Counted from the stretch's first letter, positions 16,919-29,332 are shown. The stretch: 64,000 bases of DNA from Methyloversatilis discipulorum (GCF_000385375.1 NZ_ARVV01000001.1:2046001-2110000); one strand, 5' to 3'. The notes: generated from the sequence alone by a model not told the origin. Program-made: numbers and translations.

Positions 16919-18706
16919 GTGAGCGTACCTGTCCGCAAGTTTGATGCAGTCATCGTCGGCGCCGGTGGCGCCGGTCTGCGCGCCGCCATCCAGCTGTCCG
17001 AAGCCGGCCTGCGCACCGCAGTGATTTCCAAGGTGTTCCCGACCCGCTCGCACACCGTTGCGGCGCAGGGCGGCGTGGCCGCCTCGCTCGGCAACTCGGA
17101 AGAGGACCACTGGCACTGGCATATGTACGACACCGTCAAGGGCTCCGACTGGCTCGGCGACCAGGACGCGATCGAATTCATGTGCCGCAAGGCCAACGAG
17201 GTGGTGATCGAGCTCGAACACTACGGCATGCCTTTCGACCGCCTCGATAGCGGCAAGATCTACCAGCGCCCGTTCGGCGGCCACATGTCGAACTTCGGCG
17301 AAAAGCCGGTCCGTCGCTCCTGTGCCGCCGCCGACCGTACCGGTCACGCGATGCTGCACGCGATGTACCAGCGCAACGTCAAGGCCAACACCCAGTTCTT
17401 CATCGAGTGGATGGCGCTGGACCTGATCCGCGACGAAGCGGGCGACGTGGTCGGCGTGACCGCGATGGAGATGGAAACGGGCGAAGTGTTCGTGTTCCAC
17501 GCCAAGGCCGTACTGTTCGCGACCGGCGGTGCCGGACGCATCTATTACAGCTCGACCAACGCCTTCATCAACACCGGTGACGGTGTGGGCATGGCGGCGC
17601 GTGCCGGCATCCCGCTGGAAGACATGGAGTTCTGGCAGTTCCATCCGACCGGCGTGGCCGGTGCAGGCGTGCTGATCACCGAAGGCGTGCGCGGCGAAGG
17701 CGGCATTCTGCGCAATGCTTCCGGCGAGCGCTTCATGGAACGCTACGCTCCGAACGCCAAGGACCTGGCTTCGCGTGACGTGGTGTCGCGCGCGATGGTG
17801 ACCGAAATCAATGAAGGTCGCGGCTGCGGTCCGAACAAGGATCACGTGATGCTGGACATCACCCACCTCGACCCGGCCACCATCATGAAGCGCCTGCCGG
17901 GCATCCGCGAGATCGGCATCCAGTTCGCCGGCGTCGACGCGATCAAGGAACCGCTGCCGGTGGTGCCGACCTGCCATTACCAGATGGGCGGCATCCCGAC
18001 CAATTACAACGGTGAAGTCGTGGTGCCGAAGGACGGCAACCCGAGCACGCCGGTACCCGGCTTCTACGCCGCCGGCGAATGTGCCTGTGCTTCGGTGCAT
18101 GGCGCCAACCGCCTGGGCACCAACTCGCTGCTCGACCTGCTGGTGTTCGGCAAGTCGGCCGGCGAGTCGATGGTCGAGTACATCAAGGCCCAGCCGGCCG
18201 CGCACAAGCCGCTGCCCGCCAATGCTGCCGACTACTCGCTGTCGCGCATCAACCGTCTGGACACGCAGACCGGCGGCACCGCGGTCGGCGCCACCCGTCT
18301 GGCCATGCAGCGCACGATGCAGGCGCACTGCGGCGTGTTCCGCTTCAAGGACATGCTGGCCGAAGGCGTGAGCAAGATTCTCGACATCGAGAAGATGGTT
18401 GCCGCGACCGAAATCAAGGACAAGTCCAAGGTGTTCAACACCGCCCGCCTGGAGGCGCTGGAACTGGACAACCTGATCGAGGTGGCCAAGGCGACCATCG
18501 TGTCGGCCAATGCGCGCACCGAATCGCGCGGCGCCCACGTGCGCGACGACGCGACCGACACCCCCGAACGTCCTGACGGTCGTGACGATGTGAACTGGCT
18601 CAAGCACACGCTGTGGCACCGCGACGGCAACAAGCTCGAGTACAAGCCGGTGAACATGAAGCCGCTCACGGTTGACACCATCGCGCTGAAGAAGCGCGCC
18701 TACTGA
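16919..18706 (+). CDS. sdhA: Succinate dehydrogenase flavoprotein subunit
   Basis: Catalytic subunit of complex II, 595 residues, oxidising succinate to fumarate. The dinucleotide fold is [17 protein letters not shown]. The FAD-linking His is in [11 protein letters not shown], and [16 protein letters not shown] and [18 protein letters not shown] are family signatures. It starts with GTG immediately after the sdhD TAA. The maturation factor SdhE is encoded two genes downstream. Confidence 0.97.
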   Translation: MSVPVRKFDAVIVGAGGAGLRAAIQLSEAGLRTAVISKVFPTRSHTVAAQGGVAASLGNSEEDHWHWHMYDTVKGSDWLGDQDAIEFMCRKANEVVIELEHYGMPFDRLDSGKIYQRPFGGHMSNFGEKPVRRSCAAADRTGHAMLHAMYQRNVKANTQFFIEWMALDLIRDEAGDVVGVTAMEMETGEVFVFHAKAVLFATGGAGRIYYSSTNAFINTGDGVGMAARAGIPLEDMEFWQFHPTGVAGAGVLITEGVRGEGGILRNASGERFMERYAPNAKDLASRDVVSRAMVTEINEGRGCGPNKDHVMLDITHLDPATIMKRLPGIREIGIQFAGVDAIKEPLPVVPTCHYQMGGIPTNYNGEVVVPKDGNPSTPVPGFYAAGECACASVHGANRLGTNSLLDLLVFGKSAGESMVEYIKAQPAAHKPLPANAADYSLSRINRLDTQTGGTAVGATRLAMQRTMQAHCGVFRFKDMLAEGVSKILDIEKMVAATEIKDKSKVFNTARLEALELDNLIEVAKATIVSANARTESRGAHVRDDATDTPERPDGRDDVNWLKHTLWHRDGNKLEYKPVNMKPLTVDTIALKKRAY

Positions 18707-18716
18707 GGATCACAGC

Positions 18717-19427
18717 ATGACTGCCCGTACTGTCGAATTCAGTATCTACCGCTTCGACCCGGACCGCGACGAAAAGCCCTACATGCAGTCGATCTCGATC
18801 GAGCTCGACGGCACCGAACGCAAGCTGCTCGACGCGCTGGTCAAGCTGAAGGACAAGGACGACTCGCTGTCCTTCCGCCGCTCCTGCCGTGAGGGCGTGT
18901 GCGGTTCGGACGCGATGAACATCAATGGCAAGAACGGTCTGGCCTGTCTGACCGACATGAAGGACCTGCAGTCGCCGGTGGTGCTGCGTCCGCTGCCCGG
19001 CCTGCCGGTCGTGCGCGACCTCATCGTCGACATGACCCAGTTCTTCAAGCAGTACCACTCGATCAAGCCTTACCTGATCAACGAGGAGCATCCGCCCGAG
19101 CGCGAGCGCCTGCAGTCGCCGGAAGACCGCGAGGAACTGAACGGTCTGTACGAGTGCATTCTCTGTGCGTGCTGCTCGACCTCCTGCCCGTCGTTCTGGT
19201 GGAACCCGGACAAGTTCGTCGGCCCGGCCGGTCTGCTGGCCGCCTACCGCTTCATCGCCGATACGCGCGACCAGGCCACCAGCGAACGTCTGGACAACCT
19301 GGAAGACCCGTATCGCCTGTTCCGCTGCCACACCATCATGAACTGCGTCGATGTCTGCCCGAAGGGTCTGAACCCGACGCGCGCCATCGGCAAGATCAAG
19401 GACATGATGGTCCGCAGGGCAGTCTGA
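18717..19427 (+). CDS. sdhB: Succinate dehydrogenase iron-sulfur subunit
   Basis: Electron-transfer subunit of complex II, 236 residues. The [2Fe-2S] ligands are in CREGVCGSDAMNINGKNGLAC, the [4Fe-4S] site in CILCACCSTSCPSFWW and the [3Fe-4S] site in CHTIMNCVDVCPKGLNP. It is 10 nt from sdhA and 2 nt from sdhE, within one operon. Confidence 0.97.
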   Translation: MTARTVEFSIYRFDPDRDEKPYMQSISIELDGTERKLLDALVKLKDKDDSLSFRRSCREGVCGSDAMNINGKNGLACLTDMKDLQSPVVLRPLPGLPVVRDLIVDMTQFFKQYHSIKPYLINEEHPPERERLQSPEDREELNGLYECILCACCSTSCPSFWWNPDKFVGPAGLLAAYRFIADTRDQATSERLDNLEDPYRLFRCHTIMNCVDVCPKGLNPTRAIGKIKDMMVRRAV

Positions 19428-19429
19428 TC

Positions 19430-19690
19430 ATGGACGACGCGGCCAATGACCAGCAGGTCAATATGGGGCGTCTGCGCTGGCACTGCCGGCGCGGGCTGCT
19501 CGAACTCGACCTGGTCCTGCAGCGCGTCGTCGAGGGAGGGTTGCTGGAGGAGTTGAGTGAACAACAGAGAGCAGAGCTGTTCGAACTGCTCCATTACGAC
19601 GACATCACCTTGTTGGCGATTGTCAGCGGGCGCGAAGAATGTGAGGAGCCGCGCCTGAAGGGGATGGTCGATCTGCTGCGCGCAGTCTGA
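19430..19690 (+). CDS. sdhE: FAD assembly factor SdhE
   Basis: Small protein of 86 residues that promotes covalent FAD attachment to SdhA. The N-terminal [10 protein letters not shown] holds the RGxxE motif that contacts the flavoprotein, followed by helices typical of the Sdh5/YgfY fold. The ATG at 19430 lies 2 nt after the sdhB stop. Its position between sdhB and gltA is the usual betaproteobacterial order. Confidence 0.93.
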   Translation: MDDAANDQQVNMGRLRWHCRRGLLELDLVLQRVVEGGLLEELSEQQRAELFELLHYDDITLLAIVSGREECEEPRLKGMVDLLRAV

Positions 19691-19740
19691 CGCGCACTGG
19701 TTTCGGCCCGGGCTTTTTTGAGGAAGTGAAGAGGTTAGAC

Positions 19741-21033
<1,293 letters not shown>

Positions 21034-21050
21034 TTCACCGCAGCAGAGAG

Positions 21051-21077
21051 CCCCGCGGCCTGGCGGACGCCGCGGGG
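21051..21077 (+). other. GC-rich stem-loop between gltA and sucA
   Basis: CCCCGCGGC (21051-21059) pairs perfectly with GCCGCGGGG (21069-21077) around a 9-nt loop. It is followed by TAAAAATC, not a T-run, so it is not a canonical terminator in either direction. It may stabilise or process the mRNA. Confidence 0.5.
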
Positions 21078-21218
21078 TAAAAATCAATACCGCATGCAGC
21101 AGGCCTTCTCGAATTTCCGCGAGACGGAAGGGGGCGCGGCACGACTGGCGCCACGTTCCCCGACCGCGCGGAAAGACGCGACAACAAACCCGGGCATCCC
21201 CGGGCGGAGGAGCGAGTC

Positions 21219-24038
21219 ATGATGCACATGTTGAGCCATTCCTACCTCTTCGGGGGCAACGCGCCCTTCGTCGAGGAACTGTACGAGTCCTATCTCGCCA
21301 ACCCCGGTTCAGTGCCGGACGCGTGGCGTACCTATTTCGAATCCCTCCAGCATCTGCCCGGCGCCGCCAGTGACGTGGCGCACGCCCCGGTCGTCGCCTC
21401 GTTCGCCGAACTGGCCAAGCGCGGCCCGGTCCGCATCGCGGCCGCCAGTGGCGACGACAAGCGTCAGGTCGGCGTGCTGCAGATGATCAATGCCTACCGC
21501 TTCCTCGGTAACCGCTGGGCTCAGCTCGATCCGCTCAAGCGCGCAGAGCGGCCGGACATTTCCGAACTCGAGCCGTCGCACTACGGTTTCACCGAAGCCG
21601 ACCTGAACGACAGCTTCAGCACCGGCTCCTTCCGCTTCCCGCCCGAAGACCGCGCCAGCCTGCGCGAAATCCTCGAAGCGGTCCGGCAGGTGTATTGCGG
21701 CAGCATCGGCGCCGAATACATGTACATGGCCGACATCGCCCAGAAGCGCTGGATCCAGTCGCGCCTGGAGCCGATGCGCGGCAACTACGGCTACAGCGCC
21801 GACGACCGCAAGCGCTTCCTCGAGCGCACCACCGCGGCGGAAACGCTGGAGCGCTACCTGCATACCAAGTACGTCGGCCAGAAGCGCTTCTCGCTCGAAG
21901 GCGGCGAATCGACCATCGTCGCGATGGACGAACTGGTGCGCGTAGCCGCAGGGCAGGGCGCGCAGGAAATCGTCATCGGCATGGCCCACCGCGGTCGCCT
22001 GAACGTGCTGGTGAACACGCTGGGCAAGGCGCCCTCGATGCTGTTCTCCGAGTTCGAAGGCAAGGCGGCATCCGACCTGTCGGCCGGCGACGTGAAGTAC
22101 CACATGGGCTTCTCGTCCGACGTGAGCACGCCGGCCGGTCCGGTGCACCTGACCCTGGCCTTCAACCCGTCGCACCTGGAAATCGTGAATCCGGTGGTGG
22201 TCGGCTCGGTGTATGCGCGCCAGCGCCGCCGCGGCGACAAGACCGGTACCCAGGTCGTGCCGGTCATCCTGCACGGCGACGCGGCCGTCGCCGGTCAGGG
22301 CGTGAACCAGGAAATGCTGAACTTCTCGCAGACGCGCGGCTACGGCGTCGGCGGCACCGTTCACATCATCGTGAATAACCAGATCGGCTTCACCACCTCC
22401 GATCCGCGCGACTACCGCTCCTCGCTGTACTGCACCGACATCTTCAAGATGGTCGAGGCGCCGATCTTCCACGTGAATGGTGACGACCCGGAAGCCGTGG
22501 CTTTCGTCACCAAGATGGCGATGGAATTCCGCGCCGAGTTCAAGAAGGACGTGGTGATCGACATCATCTGCTACCGCAAGCTCGGCCACAACGAGCAGGA
22601 CGAGCCGATGGTGACGCAGCCGCTGATGTACAAGAAGATCGCCGCCCACCCGGGCACGCGCAAGCTGTACGCCGACCGCCTGATTTCCGCCGGCATCATC
22701 GACGAAGCCGCCCCCGAGCGGATGATCGCCGACTACCGCGCCGCGCTGGACGAAGGTCGTCTGGCCAGCAACCCGGTGCTCACCAATCACCAGCGTCGTT
22801 TCGCGGTGGACTGGACGCCCTTCCTGAAGCAGCCCTATACCGACGACTGCGACACCCGCGTGCCGCGCGAGGAACTGGCGCGTCTAGGCGAGCGCCTCAC
22901 GACGCTTCCGGAGGGCTTCTCGCTGCATTCGCGCGTGCAGAAGATCATCGACGACCGGCGCGGCATGGCCGCCGGTACGCAGCCGGTCGACTGGGGCATG
23001 GGTGAGAACCTGGCCTACGCGACGCTGCTGGTCGAAGGTTACGGCGTCCGCGTGTCCGGCGAGGACTGCGGCCGCGGCACCTTCTTCCACCGCCACGCCG
23101 TGCTGCACGACCAGAAGCGTGAGAAGTGGGACAGCGGCAATTACATGCCGCTGCAGCACCTGCAGGACAATCAGGCGCCGTGCGTCGTGATCGACTCGGT
23201 GCTGTCGGAAGAAGCGGTGCTGGCCTTCGAGTACGGCTACGCGACCACCGAGCCGAACGAACTGGTGGTGTGGGAAGCGCAGTTCGGCGATTTCGCCAAC
23301 GGCGCCCAGGTCGTGTTCGACCAGTTCATTGCGTCCGGCGAAGCCAAGTGGGGTCGCCTGTGCGGTCTCACCATGATGCTGCCGCACGGCTACGAAGGGC
23401 AGGGCCCGGAGCACTCGTCGGCGCGCATCGAGCGCTACATGCAGCTGTCGGCCGAGAACAACTGGCAGGTCACCATTCCGACCACGCCGGCGCAGATCTT
23501 CCACCTGCTGCGCCGTCAGATGCTGCGCAAGGTGCGCAAGCCACTGGTCATCATCACGCCGAAGTCGCTGCTGCGTCACAAGGACGCCGTGTCCTCGCTG
23601 GACGAACTGTCCAACGGGCGCTTCCAGCCGGTGATCCCGGAGGTCGACGCGCTGCAGGAGAAGGACGTCGAACGCGTCATCCTGTGCAGCGGCAAGATCT
23701 ACTACGAGCTGCTGGCTCATCGCCGTGCCCAGGACATCAAGAACGTCGCCATCCTGCGTCTCGAACAGGCCTACCCCTTCCCCGGGGCGGAGCTGTCGGC
23801 GCAACTGGTGCGCTATCCGAATGCCAAGGGCGTGACCTGGGTACAGGAAGAGCCGCGCAACCAGGGCATGTGGTACTGGCTGATCTCGCGTGCCTTCCTC
23901 GGCAAGGCACTGGGCGATCTGAAACTGGAACTGGTGTCGCGTCCGGCCTCGGCGTCGCCGGCGGTCGGCTACGCCGCCAAGCATCTGGCGCAACAGAAGG
24001 CGGTCATCGAAGCAGCGTTCGAAGGAGTGGGGCGCTGA
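21219..24038 (+). CDS. sucA: 2-oxoglutarate dehydrogenase E1 component
   Basis: Thiamine-diphosphate decarboxylase of 939 residues. The N-terminus has the E1o targeting segment [39 protein letters not shown] and the H-rich cofactor region lie around residues 250-290, [13 protein letters not shown] around 310, and the C-terminal transketolase-like part has [19 protein letters not shown]. It forms the 2-oxoglutarate dehydrogenase complex with SucB and Lpd encoded next. A GGAGGAG ribosome site precedes ATGATG at 21219. Confidence 0.97.
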   Translation: MMHMLSHSYLFGGNAPFVEELYESYLANPGSVPDAWRTYFESLQHLPGAASDVAHAPVVASFAELAKRGPVRIAAASGDDKRQVGVLQMINAYRFLGNRWAQLDPLKRAERPDISELEPSHYGFTEADLNDSFSTGSFRFPPEDRASLREILEAVRQVYCGSIGAEYMYMADIAQKRWIQSRLEPMRGNYGYSADDRKRFLERTTAAETLERYLHTKYVGQKRFSLEGGESTIVAMDELVRVAAGQGAQEIVIGMAHRGRLNVLVNTLGKAPSMLFSEFEGKAASDLSAGDVKYHMGFSSDVSTPAGPVHLTLAFNPSHLEIVNPVVVGSVYARQRRRGDKTGTQVVPVILHGDAAVAGQGVNQEMLNFSQTRGYGVGGTVHIIVNNQIGFTTSDPRDYRSSLYCTDIFKMVEAPIFHVNGDDPEAVAFVTKMAMEFRAEFKKDVVIDIICYRKLGHNEQDEPMVTQPLMYKKIAAHPGTRKLYADRLISAGIIDEAAPERMIADYRAALDEGRLASNPVLTNHQRRFAVDWTPFLKQPYTDDCDTRVPREELARLGERLTTLPEGFSLHSRVQKIIDDRRGMAAGTQPVDWGMGENLAYATLLVEGYGVRVSGEDCGRGTFFHRHAVLHDQKREKWDSGNYMPLQHLQDNQAPCVVIDSVLSEEAVLAFEYGYATTEPNELVVWEAQFGDFANGAQVVFDQFIASGEAKWGRLCGLTMMLPHGYEGQGPEHSSARIERYMQLSAENNWQVTIPTTPAQIFHLLRRQMLRKVRKPLVIITPKSLLRHKDAVSSLDELSNGRFQPVIPEVDALQEKDVERVILCSGKIYYELLAHRRAQDIKNVAILRLEQAYPFPGAELSAQLVRYPNAKGVTWVQEEPRNQGMWYWLISRAFLGKALGDLKLELVSRPASASPAVGYAAKHLAQQKAVIEAAFEGVGR

Positions 24039-24066
24039 GGCGCCTCCGACAGGGAGAAAGAATCAA

Positions 24067-25356
24067 ATGCTTATCGAAGTGAAGGTTCCCCAGCTGTCCG
24101 AATCGGTGGCCGAAGCCACGCTCGTGCGCTGGCACAAGAAGGTCGGCGAGGCGGTGTCGCGAGATGAAAACCTGATCGACATCGAGACCGACAAGGTCGT
24201 ACTCGAAACGCCGGCGCCGGATGCCGGCGTACTGGTGGCGATCATCAAGCAGGACGGCGCTTCGGTCACCAGCGGCGAGCTGATCGCCCAGATCGACACC
24301 GACGCCAAGGCTTCGGCGGCCGTCCCGGCCGCTGCGCCTGCTGCCGCACCGGCTGCGGCGCCGGCCGCCGTCGCCAGCGCGAGCACGTCGGCTGCGGTCT
24401 CCGGTCCGGCCAGTCCGGCGGCGCGCAAGATCATGGATGAGCGTGGCCTGTCGGCCAGCGATGTGCAGGGTACCGGCCGCGGTGGCCGCATCACCAAGCC
24501 GGACGCCGCAGGCGCACCGCAACCGGCGGCGCCCGCCCCGGCAGTGCCGTCGGCCGCCGTTGCGCGCCCGGCACCGACCGCCGCCCAGTCCGCCGCAGCG
24601 GCGCCTGCGCTGCCGCAGCCGCCGGTGCCGGTCCGTCTCGAAGAACTGCTGGCCGATCGCCCGCAGCAGCGCGTTCCGATGTCGCGCCTGCGTGCCCGCG
24701 TCGCCGAACGTCTGCTGCAGTCGCAGGCGCAGAACGCCATCCTGACCACGTTCAACGAAGTGAACATGGGCCCGCTGATGGAACTGCGCAAGAAGTACGC
24801 CGAGAAGTTCGAGAAGACGCACGGCGTCAAGCTCGGCTTCATGTCCTTCTTCGTCAAGGCGGCCCTGCAGGCGCTGCGCAAGTTCCCGGTGCTGAACGCG
24901 TCGGTCGACGGCAACGACATCGTCTATCACGGCTTCTTCGACATCGGCATCGCGGTCGGCAGCCCGCGCGGTCTGGTGGTGCCCATCCTGCGTGACGCTG
25001 ACCAGATGAGCTTTGCCGACATCGAGCAGAAGATCGCCGAGTTCGGCCAGAAGGCCAAGGACGGCAAGCTGTCGATCGAGGAACTGACCGGCGGTACGTT
25101 CTCGATCTCCAACGGCGGCGTGTTCGGCTCGATGCTGTCGACGCCCATCATCAACCCGCCGCAGTCGGCCATCCTCGGCATCCACGCGACCAAGGATCGT
25201 CCGGTGGTCGAGAACGGCCAGATCGTGATCCGTCCGATCAACTATCTGGCGATGTCCTACGACCACCGCATCATCGACGGCCGCGAAGCGGTGCTCGGCC
25301 TGGTGACCATGAAGGAGGCGCTGGAAGATCCGGCCCGCCTGCTGTTCGACGTATAA
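24067..25356 (+). CDS. sucB: Dihydrolipoyl succinyltransferase (E2o)
   Basis: E2 core of the 2-oxoglutarate dehydrogenase complex, 429 residues. An N-terminal lipoyl domain carries the lipoylated Lys in [14 protein letters not shown]. It is followed by an Ala/Pro-rich linker, a peripheral subunit-binding domain ([20 protein letters not shown]), a second Ala/Pro linker and the acyltransferase domain ending in [14 protein letters not shown] with the catalytic His. It starts 28 nt after sucA. Confidence 0.97.
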   Translation: MLIEVKVPQLSESVAEATLVRWHKKVGEAVSRDENLIDIETDKVVLETPAPDAGVLVAIIKQDGASVTSGELIAQIDTDAKASAAVPAAAPAAAPAAAPAAVASASTSAAVSGPASPAARKIMDERGLSASDVQGTGRGGRITKPDAAGAPQPAAPAPAVPSAAVARPAPTAAQSAAAAPALPQPPVPVRLEELLADRPQQRVPMSRLRARVAERLLQSQAQNAILTTFNEVNMGPLMELRKKYAEKFEKTHGVKLGFMSFFVKAALQALRKFPVLNASVDGNDIVYHGFFDIGIAVGSPRGLVVPILRDADQMSFADIEQKIAEFGQKAKDGKLSIEELTGGTFSISNGGVFGSMLSTPIINPPQSAILGIHATKDRPVVENGQIVIRPINYLAMSYDHRIIDGREAVLGLVTMKEALEDPARLLFDV

Positions 25357-25381
25357 ACCCTCTCATTGCATGTTGACGTCT

Positions 25382-25415
25382 GCGCGCCGCCCGGAGAGAG
25401 GGCCGGGTGGCGCGC
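25382..25415 (+). other. Strong stem-loop between sucB and lpdA
   Basis: GCGCGCCGCCCGG (25382-25394) pairs with CCGGGTGGCGCGC (25403-25415) with one G-T pair. A T-rich stretch (25429-25437) follows only after 14 nt, so it may be a partial attenuator or RNA-processing element rather than a full terminator. Confidence 0.5.
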
Positions 25416-25451
25416 CGGACCAAGACTGCTTCTTTTTCCGGAGCAATTAAG

Positions 25452-26888
25452 ATGTCCAAGGAATTTGATGTCGTTGTGATCGGTGCCGGCCCCGGCGGCT
25501 ATGTCGCCGCCATCCGTGCCGCCCAGCTGGGTCTGAGCGCGGCCTGCATCGAGTACAACAGCTACGCCGACCCGAAGGGCGAAGTGCGCCTCGGCGGCAC
25601 CTGCCTGAACGTCGGCTGCATCCCGTCGAAGGCGCTGCTGCAGTCGTCCGAACTGTTCGAACAGGCCAACCACAGCTTCGTCATGCACGGCATTTCGGTC
25701 GAGTCGCCGAAGATGGACGTGTCGGTGATGATGAAGCGCAAGGACAACATCGTCGGTCAGCTCACCACCGGCATCCGCGGCCTGTTCAAGAAGAACAACG
25801 TGACGCTGCTGTCCGGTCTGGGCAGCTTCGCCGGCCGCGAGAACGAGAAGTGGAAGGTCGCGGTCACCCGCAACGGCGCCACCGAACACGTGCTGGCCAA
25901 GCACGTGATCATCGCCACCGGTTCGCGTGCCCGTCATCTGCCGGGTATCGAGGTCGACAACAAGGTGATCTGCGACAACGAGGGCGCGCTCGCCTTCGAC
26001 GGCGCACCGAAGAAGCTGGGCGTGATCGGCGCCGGCGTGATCGGCCTGGAACTGGGCAGCGTGTGGAAGCGCCTCGGCGCCGAAGTGACCATCCTCGAAG
26101 CCGCACCGGAATTCCTGTCGGCCGCCGATGCGGCGATCACCAAGGAAGCCTGGAAGACCTTCACCGCCAAGCAGAAACTGGGCATCAAGCTCGGTGCCAA
26201 GATCGGCAAGGTCGAACGCACCGACGCCGGCGTGCGCGTCGAGTACGAGCACAAGGACGAACAGCACGTGCTCGAATGCGAACGCCTCATCGTGTCGGTC
26301 GGTCGGGTGCCGAATACCGACGGTCTGGGCGGCGAATCGGTCGGCCTGAAGATCAGCGAGCGCGGTTTCATCGAGGTCGACGCACAGGGTCGTACCAACC
26401 TCGCCAATGTGTGGGCGGTCGGCGACGTCGTACCGGGCCCGATGCTGGCGCACAAGGGCATGGAAGAGGGCGTCATGGTGGCCGAGTGCATCGCCGGTCA
26501 GCACGGACACGTCAATCACGACACCGTGCCCTGGGTCATCTACACCCACCCGGAAATCGCCTGGGTCGGCAAGACCGAGGCCCAACTGAAGGCCGAGGGC
26601 ATCGAGTACAAGGCCGGCCAGATCCCGTTCGCCGCCAACGGCCGCGCGCTGGGGCAGGGTGACACCACCGGTTTCGTGCGCATGTATGCCTGCGCCAAGA
26701 CCGACCGCATCCTCGGCGTGCACGTGATCGGCAACAACGCGTCGGAACTGATTGCCGAGGCGGTCGTGGCGATGGAATTCGGTGCCTGCTCGGAAGACAT
26801 CGCGCGCATCTGCCACGCACATCCGACGCTGTCGGAAGTGATGCACGAAGCCGCGCTGGCCTGCGACAAGCGTCCGCTGCACTTCTGA
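25452..26888 (+). CDS. lpdA: Dihydrolipoyl dehydrogenase (E3)
   Basis: Flavoprotein disulfide reductase of 478 residues that reoxidises dihydrolipoamide. It has an FAD fold [18 protein letters not shown], the redox pair in [13 protein letters not shown], an NAD fold [16 protein letters not shown] and a C-terminal His-Glu dyad in [15 protein letters not shown]. Start at 25452 ([11 protein letters not shown]). It is third in the odh operon and is followed 16 nt later by zapE. Confidence 0.97.
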   Translation: MSKEFDVVVIGAGPGGYVAAIRAAQLGLSAACIEYNSYADPKGEVRLGGTCLNVGCIPSKALLQSSELFEQANHSFVMHGISVESPKMDVSVMMKRKDNIVGQLTTGIRGLFKKNNVTLLSGLGSFAGRENEKWKVAVTRNGATEHVLAKHVIIATGSRARHLPGIEVDNKVICDNEGALAFDGAPKKLGVIGAGVIGLELGSVWKRLGAEVTILEAAPEFLSAADAAITKEAWKTFTAKQKLGIKLGAKIGKVERTDAGVRVEYEHKDEQHVLECERLIVSVGRVPNTDGLGGESVGLKISERGFIEVDAQGRTNLANVWAVGDVVPGPMLAHKGMEEGVMVAECIAGQHGHVNHDTVPWVIYTHPEIAWVGKTEAQLKAEGIEYKAGQIPFAANGRALGQGDTTGFVRMYACAKTDRILGVHVIGNNASELIAEAVVAMEFGACSEDIARICHAHPTLSEVMHEAALACDKRPLHF

Positions 26889-26904
26889 CCCGGACCCGCG
26901 CACC

Positions 26905-28050
26905 ATGCCTCCGCACAAGATACTGAACGTTCCCGAGCGGGGCATGCTGGACACCTTCGAGGCCCAGCTCAAGGTGCGCGGTTACACCGCCGACGCGTCG
27001 CAACGCGCTGCCGCCGAGCGGCTGCAGAAGCTGTACGGCGAGCTGCTCGATTTCAAGGCAGCCCGCCGCACCCAGCTGCGCAAGCTGCTGTCGCGTGCGC
27101 AGCCGCCGCGCGGTGTCTGGTTCTGGGGTGGTGTGGGGCGCGGCAAGAGCTTTCTGATGGACTGCTTCTACGACGCCGTGCCCTATCGTCGCAAGAAGCG
27201 CGTGCATTTCCACGCCTTCATGCAGCAGATCCACGAGGCGCTGAAAAAGCACAAGAACGAAGCCGATCCGCTGGCGCAGGTGGCCGACGAGATCGCGCGG
27301 GCGACCCGCCTGCTGTGCTTCGACGAGTTCCACGTATCCGACATCGCCGACGCGATGATTCTCGGCCGTCTGGTCGAGGCGCTGTTCGAGCGCGGCGTCG
27401 TGTTCGTCGCGACCTCCAACTATCCACCGGACGGGCTGTACCCGAACGGCCTGCAGCGGCAGAACTTCCTGCCCACCATCGAACTGCTGAAGAAGCGGCT
27501 AGAAGTGTTCGAGCTCGACGCCGGTATCGACTACCGCCTGCGCTCGCTCGAACGGATGGACATCTTCATGGTGCCGGGAGGCCAGGACGCCGATGCCAAG
27601 CTGGCCGATGACTTCCGCCAGATCTGCGGTGAACCCTGCCCGCCGGGGCCGCTCGAAATCCTCGGCCGCACGCTGAAGACGCGCGACCGCTCGCTCGGCG
27701 CCGCCTGGTTCGACTTCGACGACATCTGTGGCGGTCCGCGTTCGCAGAACGACTACCTCGAACTGGCGCGCCGCTATCACTCCATCCTGATTTCCAACGT
27801 GCCGAAGATGGGCCGCGACCAAGCCAACGAGGCACGCCGCTTCACCTGGCTGGTGGACGTGCTGTACGACTTCCGCGTGAAGCTCATCGTGTCGGCCGAG
27901 GTCGAGGCGCAGGATCTCTACACCGACGGCCCGCACGCCAACGAATTCACCCGCACGGTGAGCCGCCTGATCGAAATGCGCACGCGCGAGTACCTGGCGT
28001 CGGCGCACCGCGTCGACTTCGCCGGCAGCATGTCCACCGTCGCCGCCTGA
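26905..28050 (+). CDS. zapE: Cell-division ATPase ZapE (AFG1 family)
   Basis: P-loop AAA-like ATPase of 381 residues, homologous to E. coli ZapE, which modulates Z-ring constriction, and to mitochondrial Afg1. Walker A is GGVGRGKSFLMD (about residues 74-85), Walker B LLCFDEFHVSD, and the sensor region is VVFVATSNYPPDGLYPNGLQR. It sits 16 nt after lpdA, so it is probably co-expressed with the TCA operon; the pairing with odh genes recurs in Betaproteobacteria. Confidence 0.93.
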   Translation: MPPHKILNVPERGMLDTFEAQLKVRGYTADASQRAAAERLQKLYGELLDFKAARRTQLRKLLSRAQPPRGVWFWGGVGRGKSFLMDCFYDAVPYRRKKRVHFHAFMQQIHEALKKHKNEADPLAQVADEIARATRLLCFDEFHVSDIADAMILGRLVEALFERGVVFVATSNYPPDGLYPNGLQRQNFLPTIELLKKRLEVFELDAGIDYRLRSLERMDIFMVPGGQDADAKLADDFRQICGEPCPPGPLEILGRTLKTRDRSLGAAWFDFDDICGGPRSQNDYLELARRYHSILISNVPKMGRDQANEARRFTWLVDVLYDFRVKLIVSAEVEAQDLYTDGPHANEFTRTVSRLIEMRTREYLASAHRVDFAGSMSTVAA

Positions 28051-28055
28051 TTCGC

Positions 28056-28137
28056 TGTCGCGGTCCTGGTCGCAAGGCCGACAGACCGCGTCACCCCCTG
28101 TAGGAGCGGTCTTCTGACCGCGACAGGGCCTGCGACC
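28056..28137. repeat. REP/BIME-like palindromic element
   Basis: TGTCGCGGTC (28056-28065) is inverted as GACCGCGACA (28116-28125), and GGTCGCAAGGCC (28068-28079) is nearly inverted as GGCCTGCGACC (28127-28137). The core GTAGGAGCGGTCTTCTGACC (from 28100) resembles Pseudomonas/Xanthomonas-type REP sequences. It lies just downstream of zapE. Confidence 0.6.
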
Positions 28138-28248
28138 GAACACCGTCTCTCGCCAAGCTGCCCAGTCCCCGCCTTGTCCTCATGACCGGAGCTTTCCCGG
28201 CCGGCGGACGTCTACACTTGCATACAGATTCCTTGCCGCAGGTGCCCG

Positions 28249-29124
28249 ATGTTCATTCCCGCCTTGTTTCGCCCGCTGTGCCGGCCTCTTCTTCTGCTTT
28301 GCCTGCTGTGGCCGCTGACCGCCGCGGCCCAGGTCAAGCTCGACATCATTCCGCTGAAGCACCGCACACCCGACCAGGTGATGCCGGCGCTGCGCCCTCT
28401 GGTTGGTGACGAGGCCGCACTGTCCGGCGCCAACAACCGCATCTTCATCCGCGCAGATGCAGCAACGCGCGCGGCGGTGAAGCAGGCCATCGACGCTCTC
28501 GACACGCCTCTGCGCAGCCTGATGATTTCGGTACGACAGGACAACGATGATTCAATCGGCCGCGACGGCGTTGCCATATCCGGCGACATCCGCGCTGGCA
28601 ACGCCGGTGTCCGCGCGCCCGATGGTGGCCGAGAGGGAACCGTGATCGAGGGCCGTAGCGGCGACAGCCGGGTGCAGACGCGGGTGTGGTCCACTCGTGG
28701 CGACGCGGCAGACCGCCTGTCGCAGCGCGTGCAGGTGGTCGAAGGCGGCGCCGCCTTCATCCAGGCCGGCAGTTCGACGCCGATTCCTTTCACGCAGATG
28801 GTGGTGGGGCCACGCGGCGCGGTGGTCAGCCAGGGCACGCAGTACCGCGACATTTCGAGCGGCTTCTACGCGATGCCCCGCGTCAATGGCGAGCAGGTGA
28901 CGCTCGACATCTCGCCGCAGAAGGAATCGTTGTCCGAAACCCAGTACGGCGAGGTGCGCTCGGCGCGGCTGGTGAGCACGGTGCGCGGCCGGCTCGGCGA
29001 ATGGATGGAACTGGGCAGTTCCGGCCACGACGAACAGGTGAGCGAGCGCGGCGTGACCCGCTACGGCACACGCGACGCGCAGTCGCAGCGGCGCATCTGG
29101 GTGAAGGTCGATGTCGTGCAATGA
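28249..29124 (+). CDS. Exported secretin N-domain-like protein
   Basis: Exported protein of 291 residues with a signal peptide (hydrophobic LLLLCLLWPLTAAAQ). Residues about 28-90 (IIPLKHRTPDQVMPALRPL ... IRADAATRAAVKQAIDALD) resemble the secretin short domain (N1/NolW). The rest, rich in beta-strand patterns, includes a QVVEGGAAFIQAGSSTPIPF region as in secretin pre-barrel segments, but no full secretin pore domain is present. No secretion-system genes are nearby. Function unknown; it may be a stand-alone periplasmic scaffold. Confidence 0.65.
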   Translation: MFIPALFRPLCRPLLLLCLLWPLTAAAQVKLDIIPLKHRTPDQVMPALRPLVGDEAALSGANNRIFIRADAATRAAVKQAIDALDTPLRSLMISVRQDNDDSIGRDGVAISGDIRAGNAGVRAPDGGREGTVIEGRSGDSRVQTRVWSTRGDAADRLSQRVQVVEGGAAFIQAGSSTPIPFTQMVVGPRGAVVSQGTQYRDISSGFYAMPRVNGEQVTLDISPQKESLSETQYGEVRSARLVSTVRGRLGEWMELGSSGHDEQVSERGVTRYGTRDAQSQRRIWVKVDVVQ

Positions 29125-29247
29125 CCTTCATGAATTTCCCTAGCCGCGCTTCAATCCGCCGGCGACGCGGGCGGCGGGGCGGGTGGTGATACTGGAGGTG
29201 CGTTGGATGACGACGCACATTCTTAAACCGACTGTCAGGAGAAAACC

Positions 29248-29322
29248 ATGAGCTGGGAAACCCCGAAGGCAACCGACCTGCGTTTTGGCTTTGAAATCAC
29301 GATGTACGTCGCCAACCGCTAA
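29248..29322 (+). CDS. pqqA: PQQ precursor peptide PqqA
   Basis: Ribosomal precursor of pyrroloquinoline quinone, 24 residues. The peptide starts MSWETPKATDLRFGFEI and contains the invariant Glu16 and Tyr20 (E-x3-Y) that PqqE cross-links. It lies 141 nt before pqqB, with an intervening hairpin that may set its excess expression. An AGGAG ribosome site precedes the ATG. Confidence 0.97.
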   Translation: MSWETPKATDLRFGFEITMYVANR

Positions 29323-29332
29323 GGTTGCGATC

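Noticed and set aside
21051..21077. gltA hairpin as a classical terminator
   Set aside because: No T-run follows on either strand, so only a stem-loop is claimed.
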